Shown here: positions 25,793-35,400 of the stretch, one piece after another | Layout: the number at the start of each line of letters is the position of its first letter | How positions within the stretch are numbered: the stretch's first letter is position 1 | Origin: Nibribacter koreensis | Lineage (GTDB): Bacteria; Bacteroidota; Bacteroidia; Cytophagales; Hymenobacteraceae | Length of the DNA: 64,000 nucleotides | NCBI RefSeq assembly: GCF_039541795.1 | Contig: NZ_BAABGX010000003.1 | Coordinates: 124,001 to 188,000, forward strand | Direction: 5' to 3' | Program-made: the position numbers and the translations under genes | The notes under the pieces: generated by a model | Databases searched by the model: none | The model's input: the letters and a program-made list of their open reading frames with translations, nothing else | Told to the model about the DNA's origin: nothing

Positions 25793-25836
25793 ATAAAAAG
25801 GGAAAGGCTACCAATTGGTAGCCTTTCCCTTTTTAT
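25793..25836. terminator. Bidirectional terminator, 44-bp perfect palindrome
   Basis: Bases 25793-25836 are a perfect, loopless palindrome centred on AATT, with A-run and T-run ends. It serves asd and the convergent lipoprotein gene. Confidence 0.9.
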
Positions 25837-25849
25837 CTAAACCTGATAC

Positions 25850-26839
25850 TTACACCAACTTGTTCTCTACTAAGTATTCCGCGATTTGAACGGCGTTGGT
25901 AGCGGCACCTTTTCTCAGGTTATCGGCTACAATCCATAGGTTCAAAGTCTTAGGCTGAGACTCGTCTCTGCGTATGCGGCCTACAAACACTTCATCTTTG
26001 CCGTGGGCATTTAAGGGCATTGGGTATTGCTGGTTGGCAACGTCATCCACTACCACCACGCCCGGGGTTTCCTGCAAGATGCGGTATACTTCCTCAAGGG
26101 TGAAATCACGCTCAAACTCTACGTTCACAGACTCAGAGTGACCGCCAATCACGGGAATGCGCACCGTGGTGGCCGTTACCTGAATAGAATCATCGCCCAT
26201 GATTTTCTTGGTCTCCAGAATCATCTTCATCTCCTCCTTGGTGTAACCATTCTCGGTGAAGACGTCAATCTGCGGAATCACGTTCAGGTCAATCTGGTAG
26301 GCATACGCCATTTCACCGTCTTTACCGTTGCGCTCGTTCATAAGTTGGTCCACTGCCTTCTTGCCGGTGCCGGTTACGCTCTGGTAGGTACTGACCACAA
26401 TACGTTTGATTTTAAGCGCTTTGTGCAGGTGGTTCAAGGCCACTACCATCTGGATGGTAGAGCAGTTGGGGTTGGCGATAATCTTGTCAGTGGCGGTCAG
26501 TTCAGAAGCGTTGATTTCGGGTACTACCAGCTTTTTGGTAGGGTCCATGCGCCAGGCCGAAGAGTTGTCTACCACGGTGGTACCGGCTTCAGCGAACTTA
26601 GGCGCCATTTCCTTGCTCACACTGCCACCGGCAGAGAAGATGGCAATGGCGGGTTTTTGGGCAATGGCGTCGTCCATGCTAATGACGGTGTACTCCTTGC
26701 CCTCAAAAGACATTTTCTGGCCCACAGAACGCTCTGAGGCCACTAACAATAATTCATCAACCGGAAATTGGCGCTCGGCCAACACCTTCAGCATTTCGCC
26801 ACCCACTAGGCCGGTGGCGCCTACTACAGCTACTTTCAT
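25850..26839 (-). CDS. asd: Aspartate-semialdehyde dehydrogenase
   Basis: 329 aa. Reduces aspartyl phosphate to the semialdehyde, the branch point to Lys/diaminopimelate, Thr and Met. N-terminal Rossmann motif VVGATGLVGGEML, catalytic Cys 126 in NPNCSTIQMVV, the substrate-binding SYQSVTGTGKKAV-type stretch, and the catalytic His region TVRIPVIGGHSESVNVEF. Length normal. It stands alone between a 44-bp palindromic terminator and the divergent lamin-tail gene. Confidence 0.96.
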   Translation of the reverse strand: MKVAVVGATGLVGGEMLKVLAERQFPVDELLLVASERSVGQKMSFEGKEYTVISMDDAIAQKPAIAIFSAGGSVSKEMAPKFAEAGTTVVDNSSAWRMDPTKKLVVPEINASELTATDKIIANPNCSTIQMVVALNHLHKALKIKRIVVSTYQSVTGTGKKAVDQLMNERNGKDGEMAYAYQIDLNVIPQIDVFTENGYTKEEMKMILETKKIMGDDSIQVTATTVRIPVIGGHSESVNVEFERDFTLEEVYRILQETPGVVVVDDVANQQYPMPLNAHGKDEVFVGRIRRDESQPKTLNLWIVADNLRKGAATNAVQIAEYLVENKLV

Positions 26840-26906
26840 GTAAGGTGAACTTATAAAAATGAATGTCGGTCATGGGCTTTATTGTTGAGGCCGCATGCCT
26901 GAGTAG

Positions 26907-26954
26907 ATTTCCGTTTTTGGCTTGTTTTCTGAGAATCAGGCAGAAAACGGAAAT
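26907..26954. repeat. 38-bp palindromic element, copy 18 (extended stem)
   Basis: Core 26912-26949: CGTTTTTGGCTTGTTTT, loop CTGA, GAATCAGGCAGAAAACG. Flanking ATTTC/GAAAT adds five pairs. Located in the divergent gap between asd and the lamin-tail gene. Confidence 0.85.
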
Positions 26955-27007
26955 TTCTCTGTCGCAAAGAAACCAACTTTTACGCACTTTTAAAGTATGG
27001 TCATTCT

Positions 27008-29575
27008 ATGCGGCAACTCTTTCTTTTGATAATGCTACAGTTTGCCCTCTGCGGTACGGCTAGCGCCCAATTACAGGAGACGTTTACAGACGGTGATTTT
27101 ACGCAGAATCCCGCGTGGACGGGTGATGCGGGCTCTTTTCAGGTGAACGCCGCCAAGCAGTTGCAAAGCAAGGGCCCCGCCGTGACGGGCACCACCTTGC
27201 AACTCATGACGCCCAACACGCTGGCCGTGGGGGTGCAATGGGAGTTCTACGCGCAACTGGCCTTTGCCACTTCCTCGGGAAATTACGCAGAGGTCCACCT
27301 CACCTCAGACAACCAAGACTTGAAAGGCGCGCACCAAGGCTATTTTGTGCGCATTGGGGGCACCGAAGACGAGGTAAGCCTCTATCGCAAAGACGGCGGC
27401 ACGGCGGTACGCATCATCAACGGTCCAGATAAAACCGTGGCCACTAGCAATAACGTGCTGAGAGTACGCGTCACCAGAACTGAAACAAACCTATGGAATT
27501 TAGAACTGGACATGGGCGCCACTGGCCAGAACTACGTGAGCCAAGGCACGGTGCAGGATGCCCGCTATCCCACGTCTGCCTTTACCGGTGTGCGCTTCAC
27601 CTACAGCCAAGCCAATGCCCAGAAGTTTTACTTCGATGATTATTCTATCAAGGACATTGGCGTGCCAGCTCTTTTAGAAACTAAAGTAGCCGGCCCAAGG
27701 TCGTTAGAAATAAAATTCTCTGAGCCTATCACCGCGGCCTCGGTACAGAACCTGCAGAACTATCTCTTGAACGGAGCGGTACTGCCCAACGCTGTTGAAT
27801 TGGTAGACCCCAGTACCATACGGCTTGCCTTTTCCTCAGACTTTACCACAGGGAGCAACCGTTTACAGATGGCAGAAATTACAGACCTACAAGGAAACAC
27901 CGCCAGAAATCTACAGACTACTTTTGACTACAGCCCCATCGCCCAACCCGGTGAGGTGCGCATCACGGAGATTTACCCTGACCTGAACCCTTTGCAAGAT
28001 TTGCCCGCTGCCGAGTTCTTCGAGATTCATAACCTGAGCGACAAGACCTTTAACCTGCAAAACTGGAAATACTCAGACGCCACCACTAATACCGCCACCT
28101 TTCCCACGTTTCTGTTAAAGCCCGGGGCCTACGTGATTGTAACCGCAGCCGCAGATACGGCTTTGTACAAACCATTTGGCGAAGTGGTGGGTTTGCCCAG
28201 TTTTCCGTCTTTGAACGACACCGGAGACGAGGTAGAGCTTTTCAATGCACAAGGGCAGTTGCTAGACAAGGTGATTTATACCAACGCGTGGTATAGAGAT
28301 AACCAGAAGAAGGAAGGAGGCTGGACTTTGGAACTGGTAGACGTGAACACCACTTGTACGGGAGCCGCTGCCTGGAAAGCCTCTGAAGACCCAAGAGGCG
28401 GATCTCCAGGAAAAGTAAACTCGGTGCAAGGGAAAGACGTGACCGCTCCGCAATTCTTGCAAGCGACCACCACTGCGCCAGACAAGGTGCTGCTTCGGTT
28501 GGATGAACCCCTAGATAGCTTGGCTGCTTCCTCACTGTCTTTGTATAAGATAACGCCAGAGGTAGTTGTTACGCAAGTACGCGTGTTGCCTGCCACGTTC
28601 ACCGAGGTGGAGTTGACCTTACAGGCGCCCTTGCGAGAAAATATAAGATACGCGGTGACGGTGCAGGGCATGAAAGATTGCGCCGGGAATACCAATGTCA
28701 CTCAACAGATGGTGTCGCTGGTTTTGCCATCTTTGGCGCTGAAGGGAGACGTGATCATCAATGAGATTCTGTTCAACCCCCGCACCGGCGGCGTAGACTT
28801 TGTGGAACTGGTTAACCGCACCGACAAGTACCTGAACCTGCAGAACTGGCAACTGGCCAACCGAGACAAAGGAGAAATTGCCAATGCTAGAACCATCTCT
28901 AGTCAGCCGTTTCTGTTGGCGCCCAATGCTTATCTGGTGCTTACTTCCAGTGCCAAGATTCTGCTGGAGCACTACCCCAACGCCAAAACAGAGACGTTTT
29001 TGCAAATGACGTCTCTGCCGTCTTTTAATGACGATGCCGGAAACGTAGTGCTTCTGGTGCCAGATAAAACCGTGATGGACGAAGTGGCCTATAATGCTAA
29101 ACAGCACTTTAAATTGATACGTGACCCCGAGGGAATTTCTCTGGAGCGGATTCAACTCAACGGACCAAGCGTAGCGGCCAACTTTCATTCGGCGGCCACG
29201 GCAGTGAGAGCCACGCCGGGCTACCTGAACTCTCAAACACAGACAACCGCCACTCAAAACAAAAAACTCACACTCACACCCAAAGTGTTCACCCCAGACG
29301 GCGACGGGGTAGAGGATGTGCTCTTGCTGCAGTTCAATGGCGTATCGTCAGGGAGCGTGGCCAACGTGACCGTGTATGATGCCTCCGGCAGACAGGTCCG
29401 CAAGCTGGTTAACAACACCTTGACCGGTAATGAAAACCTGATGCAGTGGGACGGCCTCACAGACAAAGGAACCAAGGCGGCCATTGGGTATTACATCCTG
29501 TTAGTAGAACTGTTCAGCCTGAACGGGGAGAAGGAGATCCTCAAAGAAACCACCGTCGTAGGCGGTCGTTTTTAG
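27008..29575 (+). CDS. Lamin-tail-domain surface protein, T9SS cargo
   Basis: 855 aa. Signal peptide ends at GTASAQ. About 25-215 is a LamG-like sugar-binding fold (FYFDDYSIKDIG at its end). Two lamin tail domains follow (EVRITEIYPDLNPLQDLPAAEFFEIHN and DVIINEILFNPRTGGVDFVELVN), each after an SbsA-type Ig module (KVAGPRSLEIKFSEPI, TTAPDKVLLRLDEPLD). The end (TPKVFTPDGDGVEDVLLLQF to GYYILLVELFSLNGE) is a FlgD-like / gliding-type C-terminal domain, the T9SS export signal type. The last codons CGT TTT TAG lie inside palindromic copy 19. Confidence 0.85.
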   Translation: MRQLFLLIMLQFALCGTASAQLQETFTDGDFTQNPAWTGDAGSFQVNAAKQLQSKGPAVTGTTLQLMTPNTLAVGVQWEFYAQLAFATSSGNYAEVHLTSDNQDLKGAHQGYFVRIGGTEDEVSLYRKDGGTAVRIINGPDKTVATSNNVLRVRVTRTETNLWNLELDMGATGQNYVSQGTVQDARYPTSAFTGVRFTYSQANAQKFYFDDYSIKDIGVPALLETKVAGPRSLEIKFSEPITAASVQNLQNYLLNGAVLPNAVELVDPSTIRLAFSSDFTTGSNRLQMAEITDLQGNTARNLQTTFDYSPIAQPGEVRITEIYPDLNPLQDLPAAEFFEIHNLSDKTFNLQNWKYSDATTNTATFPTFLLKPGAYVIVTAAADTALYKPFGEVVGLPSFPSLNDTGDEVELFNAQGQLLDKVIYTNAWYRDNQKKEGGWTLELVDVNTTCTGAAAWKASEDPRGGSPGKVNSVQGKDVTAPQFLQATTTAPDKVLLRLDEPLDSLAASSLSLYKITPEVVVTQVRVLPATFTEVELTLQAPLRENIRYAVTVQGMKDCAGNTNVTQQMVSLVLPSLALKGDVIINEILFNPRTGGVDFVELVNRTDKYLNLQNWQLANRDKGEIANARTISSQPFLLAPNAYLVLTSSAKILLEHYPNAKTETFLQMTSLPSFNDDAGNVVLLVPDKTVMDEVAYNAKQHFKLIRDPEGISLERIQLNGPSVAANFHSAATAVRATPGYLNSQTQTTATQNKKLTLTPKVFTPDGDGVEDVLLLQFNGVSSGSVANVTVYDASGRQVRKLVNNTLTGNENLMQWDGLTDKGTKAAIGYYILLVELFSLNGEKEILKETTVVGGRF

Positions 29576-29604
29576 GCTGTTTTCTGTAAAGCAGGCCAAA
29601 AACA
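29567..29604. repeat. 38-bp palindromic element, copy 19 (supplies a stop codon)
   Basis: CGTTTTTAGGCTGTTTT, loop CTGT, AAAGCAGGCCAAAAACA. The TAG at 29573-29575 is the stop of the lamin-tail gene. Confidence 0.9.
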
Positions 29605-29695
29605 AATTTGCTGTTGAGCAGTTTTGGCAAGCCCGGCCTTTTTCTGAATCTTTGCGAAAAATTGGCTCTGTACGGGGCCTTATCTATTTGTACTA

Positions 29696-30454
29696 GTGGA
29701 GATTCTGTACCTGTGTGTGTTCGCGTTTCTGGCGGGCTTGATTGATTCTGTAGTAGGCGGCGGCGGACTGATCCAGTTACCAGCCTTGTTCGTATTCCTT
29801 CCTTCGGCGCCTATCCCAGCTTTGTTTGGCACGGGCAAGTTGTCCAGCATTGCGGGCACCTCGGTCTCGCTCTGGCGTTTCTCCAGAAACGTAGAAATCA
29901 ACTGGAAAGCGGTTCTGCCGGCGGCGGCGGCGGCATTTGTCTTCTCCTTTCTGGGCGCACGCGTAGTCAGCCATTTTGATAAAGAGATGCTCAGGCCTTT
30001 GATCTTGGTCTTACTGATTGCTGTGGCGGTGTACACTTTTTTTAGAAAGGATTTTGGCGCCATTCATGCGCCGCGGCTAGCGCCGGCCAAAGAGGTGTGG
30101 TACGGCATGGGCGTGGGCCTGGTGATAGGGTTTTATGACGGGTTCTTCGGGCCGGGCACGGGCAGCTTTTTGATGTTTGTGTTTGTGGGCCTGTTCGGGT
30201 TTAACTTTTTAGCAGCCTCGGCGTCTGCCAAAGTAGTGAACGTGGCCACAAATTTGTCTGCTTTGTTGTACTTTGGGTATAAAGGTTTTATCTTGTTCCA
30301 CATTGGAATACCAATGGCCATTAGTAGCGTACTAGGTTCTGTGGTTGGCACCAAGATTGCGCTGGCAAAAGGAAGCGGTTTTGTGCGCAAGCTTTTCTTG
30401 GTGGTGGTCACGGGCATCATCCTTAAATTCGCCTACGACACGTTTTACGCCTAG
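29696..30454 (+). CDS. TSUP-family permease (TauE/SafE)
   Basis: 252 aa with about seven to eight helices. The two internal repeats show the family's Gly-rich motif: FLAGLIDSVVGGGGLIQLPAL near the N-terminus and GLVIGFYDGFFGPGTGSFLMFVFV in the second half. TSUP proteins move sulfonates, sulfite or related organic anions; the substrate here is unknown. The start is GTG at 29696. The stop is two bases before palindromic copy 20. Confidence 0.9.
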   Translation: MEILYLCVFAFLAGLIDSVVGGGGLIQLPALFVFLPSAPIPALFGTGKLSSIAGTSVSLWRFSRNVEINWKAVLPAAAAAFVFSFLGARVVSHFDKEMLRPLILVLLIAVAVYTFFRKDFGAIHAPRLAPAKEVWYGMGVGLVIGFYDGFFGPGTGSFLMFVFVGLFGFNFLAASASAKVVNVATNLSALLYFGYKGFILFHIGIPMAISSVLGSVVGTKIALAKGSGFVRKLFLVVVTGIILKFAYDTFYA

Positions 30455-30497
30455 CCGTTTTTGGCCTGTTTTTCTATAAATGCCTCAAAAACGGCTA
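30452..30497. repeat. 38-bp palindromic element, copy 20 (extended stem)
   Basis: Core 30456-30493: CGTTTTTGGCCTGTTTT, loop TCTA, TAAATGCCTCAAAAACG. TAGC/GCTA flanks add four pairs, and the left flank includes the permease stop codon. Confidence 0.85.
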
Positions 30498-30608
30498 CTT
30501 ACAAACAGTCTTCCCCCTCGTCTGTTTGAGAATATCTCTTTATCATGATTTTAACACGGCAGAGCAAGACTGTCGGGTACCTGTTTATTCTGACTTTATT
30601 CTAATTGT

Positions 30609-31727
30609 ATGTTGAAAAAAACTCTACAAAGATTTTCTTTCTGGGCGTTGCCTGCCCTGGCATTTGTGTTGGTGTCACCAGCCGCCCAGGCCCAAGACGA
30701 GGTGGGTGAGTTCATTAGAGCCGGCAAGGAAGACGCCAGTAAACTGGTAAGAGCCTACGCAGAGCCCGCGGGTATTGCGTTGGGGCATAACCTGAACAGC
30801 GGCTGGTTCAACTCGGGCCAGGCCATGAAGCCGGGCCGTTTTGACATCCGTATCTATGCCTCTGCCGTGTTTGCGCCAGATGACGCCAAGACGTTTGACA
30901 TCTCCAAGCTGGGTCTTAAGCAGATCAGGACCTCTACTGGCGCTCCCTTTGATCCCAACCGTCCGGTTTTGGTGCCTACCGTGTTTGGCGAAGACAGAGA
31001 AGGTCCTGAACTTACCGTCTACACCCGCAACCCCTTGACCAACCAAGAGGAAGAAGTAGTGTCCTTTAATTCGCCGCCAGGGGCCGGGTATGACGTATTG
31101 CCTTTCCCGATGGCCCAGGTGAGCATAGGCTTGTTCAAAGAAACAGAAGTAGCGGTTAGGTTTGTCCCTAAAACCAAAGCCGATGATTTTGAGGGAAGCC
31201 TCTGGGGCGTGGGCGTAAAGCACGGCTTAAAACAATGGATTCCGGGCGTGGCCGCTATTCCGGGCTTTGACATTACTGTGTTTGGCGGCTATACCAACCT
31301 CACCAGCTCATATGGCCTGGACGTGCCCTTAACTGAGGACAACCAGATGTACGCAACCCAACAGCAGCAGAGCCCCACCTATTATGATGGGCAAGCCTTA
31401 GAATTAAAGACCAAGGCCTGGACTACCAGCCTAGTCGTTTCTAAAACGGTTAGCGTCATCACCGGCTACGCCGGCATCCGGTACAGCAACGTAGAGACAG
31501 ATTTGAACGCCGTGGGCAAGTACCCGGTAGTAGCTTACAGAACCACCGCGCCTTACGCTAAATATGTAGACGACGTGGTAGACCCTATCCTGGTCAAGAT
31601 GAAAGATGCGCAAGTAGGCGGCACCGCCGGCCTACGCTTAAAGCTAGCGTTCTTCTCTATCTACGGCGAGTACACGTTTGCCAAGTACTCAACCGCCATG
31701 GCCGGCATTGGCCTAGGCTGGAACTAA
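30609..31727 (+). CDS. DUF6588-like outer-membrane protein
   Basis: 372 aa. Signal peptide ends at AQAQ. The mature protein resembles the DUF6588 family: GEFIRAGKEDASKLVRAYAEP, NLNSGWFNSGQAMKPGRFDIRI, then a long beta-strand-rich part (PFPMAQVSIGLFKETEVAVRFVP, FDITVFGGYTNLTSSYGLDVPL) with alternating aromatic residues, ending in FAKYSTAMAGIGLGWN. This is the look of an outer-membrane beta-barrel. No function is known. A palindromic element and a separate terminator follow. Confidence 0.78.
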   Translation: MLKKTLQRFSFWALPALAFVLVSPAAQAQDEVGEFIRAGKEDASKLVRAYAEPAGIALGHNLNSGWFNSGQAMKPGRFDIRIYASAVFAPDDAKTFDISKLGLKQIRTSTGAPFDPNRPVLVPTVFGEDREGPELTVYTRNPLTNQEEEVVSFNSPPGAGYDVLPFPMAQVSIGLFKETEVAVRFVPKTKADDFEGSLWGVGVKHGLKQWIPGVAAIPGFDITVFGGYTNLTSSYGLDVPLTEDNQMYATQQQQSPTYYDGQALELKTKAWTTSLVVSKTVSVITGYAGIRYSNVETDLNAVGKYPVVAYRTTAPYAKYVDDVVDPILVKMKDAQVGGTAGLRLKLAFFSIYGEYTFAKYSTAMAGIGLGWN

Positions 31728-31735
31728 GGCTTGCT

Positions 31736-31773
31736 CGTTTTTGGCCTGTTTTTGTGAAAACCGGCCAAAAACG
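31736..31773. repeat. 38-bp palindromic element, copy 21
   Basis: CGTTTTTGGCCTGTTTT, loop TGTG, AAAACCGGCCAAAAACG. Near-perfect; nine bases after a stop. Confidence 0.93.
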
Positions 31774-31787
31774 GACACCATTATGAC

Positions 31788-31823
31788 AAAGCGCCTCTCT
31801 TAATAAATAGGAGAGGCGCTTTT
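31788..31823 (+). terminator. Intrinsic terminator
   Basis: Twelve-pair stem from 31788-31799 with 31812-31823, A/T tails at both ends, downstream of copy 21. Confidence 0.85.
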
Positions 31824-32383
31824 GTTTGGTTAATCAAGAGGGGAAGGTAACTGCCACTAGAAAGGCCTTTTATTTTGGAAGGGGCTGTGTTTGAAAACCG
31901 CTACTGACTGCAATTAGCCCCATTCATATTTCAAGGGTGAGAGTCAATTTGGTAATTTATAATTAGGAAGGTCTATTCTGATTGATTTATCTGCTTCGCG
32001 GCTCATAAACAGAAGCGAAAATATTTCTTTTACTATATAAAAGGTTTAACATGAATTAACCTCTACTTCTATCAAATGAATACCTAGCGCCAGAAATTTT
32101 CTCTGGAAAAACGATATTTTATTTTAATGCTTCCCTATTCTAGGTATTCTAGCCTCTCTCATAAAATAATGAAGGTGATTTAGGATAGGTGTTTAAGCTT
32201 AGGGAGGAAAGGGGGTAAGGAGTGTTTTAGGAATAGACGCCTAAGGTCGAGAAAATGCAAAGATGTTTAATAGTCAAATATTTAATTATATACATGATAT
32301 TATATTATTTCTATTTTGAATAGCCTTAAACGGGTAACTAGTGAAATAGGTTGAAGTTTTTAAAAAATAATTCATGTTAAGGA
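31824..32383. other. AT-rich upstream region of the susCD operon
   Basis: About 560 bases with no credible gene and clearly higher A+T than the flanking genes. It holds two copies, in opposite orientation, of a 12-base motif: TTAACATGAATT at 32046-32057 and AATTCATGTTAA at 32369-32380. The second ends three bases before the -33 box of the susC promoter, so it may be an operator. Confidence 0.6.
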
Positions 32384-32414
32384 TTTGTTAAAGTTGAGTT
32401 GGTGGTTATATTTG
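32384..32414 (+). promoter_or_regulatory. Promoter of the susC-susD operon
   Basis: TTTG at 32384-32387, 19 bases, then TATATTTG at 32407-32414: an exact match to the Bacteroidota -33/-7 consensus. The leader before the ATG at 32456 is about 35 bases. Confidence 0.8.
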
Positions 32415-32455
32415 GTTAACAAAGAATAAACTCTACAAACAAACCAAAAAACCAC

Positions 32456-35400
32456 ATGAAGAAAGCTTTACTTTTCAGCTTCGTTTTTGTGTTGGCGCTT
32501 GTAACCCAAGCGTGGGCCCAGAACCGGACTGTGACAGGACGAGTGACTGATGCACAAACAGGAGAGGGAATGCCTGGTGTAACAGTACAACTCAAAGGAA
32601 CCACAACCGCATCTCCTACAGATGTAAACGGTGGTTATGAAATTAGTGTACCGTCTAACGGTGGTACCCTTGTGTTTACATTTATTGGCTACGCCAAGCA
32701 AGAAATTGCTGTAGGTAGCCAGTCAACGGTAAATGTGAAATTGGGAAGCGACGCTCGTCAAATCTCAGAAATCGTGATTACCGGTTATGGTGTGCAGGAA
32801 AAACTTGAGCCAGCTGGTTCAACTGCCAGAGTAAGCGGTGCAACCATTGAGAACTTGCCGGTGCAAAGCTTTGACAGAGCCCTACAAGGAAGAGCTGCAG
32901 GTGTGCAGGTAACTGCACTGAGCGGTCAGCCAGGTGGTGCCATCAACGTACGTGTACGTGGTCAAGGCTCTATCAATGCTGGTAATGAGCCTTTGTACAT
33001 CATTGACGGTGTAATGGTGGCTAGTGGCCAGACTTCTGGTCAGTCTTCTTCTAACGCACTTTCTTCTATCAACCCTAATGACATTGAGTCTATGGAAGTG
33101 TTGAAGGACGCTGCTGCTGCTTCTATCTACGGTGCCCAGGCAGCCAACGGTGTAGTTTTGATTACTACAAAACGTGGTAAGTCTGGTAAGACTAACTTTA
33201 CATTCTCTGGTCAAGAGGGTGTGGTGGAAAGAATCAAGAAGTTAGACGTAACTACTGCTGCTGAGTTTGCTGAGTTGAGAATTGAAGCCCTATACAATCA
33301 GTATTTTGATATCTATGGCCCAACTGTTCCAACTAACCCGGTACAAGACACTCGTACCTATACCCGTAACTTAGCCATCGCTGCTCACGGTGATCCTGCT
33401 ACGGTTAAAAACACAGACTGGCAAGAAACAATTTACCGGAAAGGTAGATTGCGTACGTATGACTTCTCTGCCAATGGGGGAGATGAAAAAACAAGATTTT
33501 TGCTTTCTGCTTCTTATAACAAGCAAGAAGGACAGATCTTGAAGTCTGATTTTGCGCGCGCCACAGCTCGTTTAAACTTAGACCATAAAGTAAACGACAG
33601 ATTGTCTTTCTTGGCAAACATAAGTTTAGCGAACACAAAGCAGAATGGTAACATTGCTGATGGTGCTTTCATTAACAGCCCGCAGTTCTCTGCTCCTTTG
33701 ATCTTGCCTAACCAGCCAGTATATAGAGAAGATGGTTCTTTCAATGCTCCTTTAGCAGGTGCCTTCTCTTACAATATCTTGCAGAACACGTTATTGGAAC
33801 TTCGCCAAGCGGTGACTAACCAAACTGTATCTAGCTTTAAGGCTGTGTACAAAGTTGCTCCAGGTATCTTTGTGAGTGCTCTGGCAGGAGTGGATTTTGC
33901 AGATACGCAAGATGATAACTACCGCGACCCACGTGTTCCTCAGTTTGCCGCTATTGGAGGTCAAGCTACTAACATCAACCGTCGTACGTTGAACTGGAAC
34001 TCTAACGTTACCTTGAACTACAACAAAACATTTGCTGAGTTACACAATTTCTCTGCATTAGTAGGAACTGAGTACCGTGAAGAAACAAGAGAGACTTCAA
34101 CTGCACAAGGTGAAGGTTTCCCAAGTGGTCAATTCCAGACTTTGGCTTCTGCTGCTAACCCTAAAGCTGTAAGCGGTACTTATACTACTTACAAAATGGG
34201 TGGTATCTTCACTAACTTGAAGTATGACCTAGGTGAGAAGTATTTCTTGAGCGGTACGTTGCGTTATGATGGTTCTTCTAAATTTGGTGCCAACAACCGC
34301 TTTGGGTTATTCTACGCAGGTGCTGTAGCATGGGCTCTGAACAGAGAAGCCTTCTTGGCTAATGCAACATACCTAGACAACTTGAAGCTTCGTTTGAGCT
34401 ACGGTGTAACTGGTAACTCTAACATTGACAACTTTGCGTCTTTAGGTTTATTAGGTAGTGGTCCTAACTACACTGGTACTTCTGGTATCCGTCCTTCTCA
34501 GTTGCCTAATCCAGACCTTACTTGGGAAGAAGCTAAGACTTTGAACTTAGGTTTAGACTGGTCATTCTTCAACAGCCGTGTGAGTGGTGCTGTAGATGTA
34601 TATCGTCGTAACAATGAGCGTTTATTGCTAGCAAGACAATTGCCAACTGATACTGGTTTTGGTTCTGTATGGGAAAATGCAGGTGTTGTATTGAACGAAG
34701 GTGTTGAAGTTGAATTGAACACCGTGAACGTAGATGCTGGTGGGTTCAAGTGGAGCACCAACTTTAACGTGACCTTCCAAAGAAATGAGATCAAAGAACT
34801 TTATGGAGGTCTTCAGAACATTGGAACTGGTCTGCGTGTAGGTCAGCCAATTGACATCTTGTGGTACCCAGAATATGCTGGTGTAAACCCTGCAGATGGA
34901 CGCCCAATGTACTATGACTCTTTAGGCAACATTACGTACACTTTGCGTGCCCGTGATTCTAAAGTAACTGGTCAGTATCTGCCAAAAACGTTTGGCGGTT
35001 TAGCTAACAGTTTCCAATACAAAGGCTTGTCATTAGATGTGTTCTTCCAAGGTTCATTTGGAAGCAAGACGTTGAACAATAACTCTTACTTTATGGCTAA
35101 CTCTGCTGGTACTACTTACAACCAGACCAGAGACCAATACACAGAGAGATGGACTACTCCAGGTCAAATCACTGACGTGCCAAGACCATACGGTGGTGGT
35201 ACTGAGCCTAACACCAGCGGTGTGTTTAACTTCTCTACTAAACAAGTGGAAGACAACTCTTACATCCGCTTGAAGCAGTTGACATTAGCGTACAACTTGC
35301 CGCAGACTTTAATCTCTCGTGCAAAATTGACTAACGTACGCGTGTTTGTTCAAGGCTTGAACCTAGTTACTTGGACAGGTTACTCAGGTCTAGATCCAGA

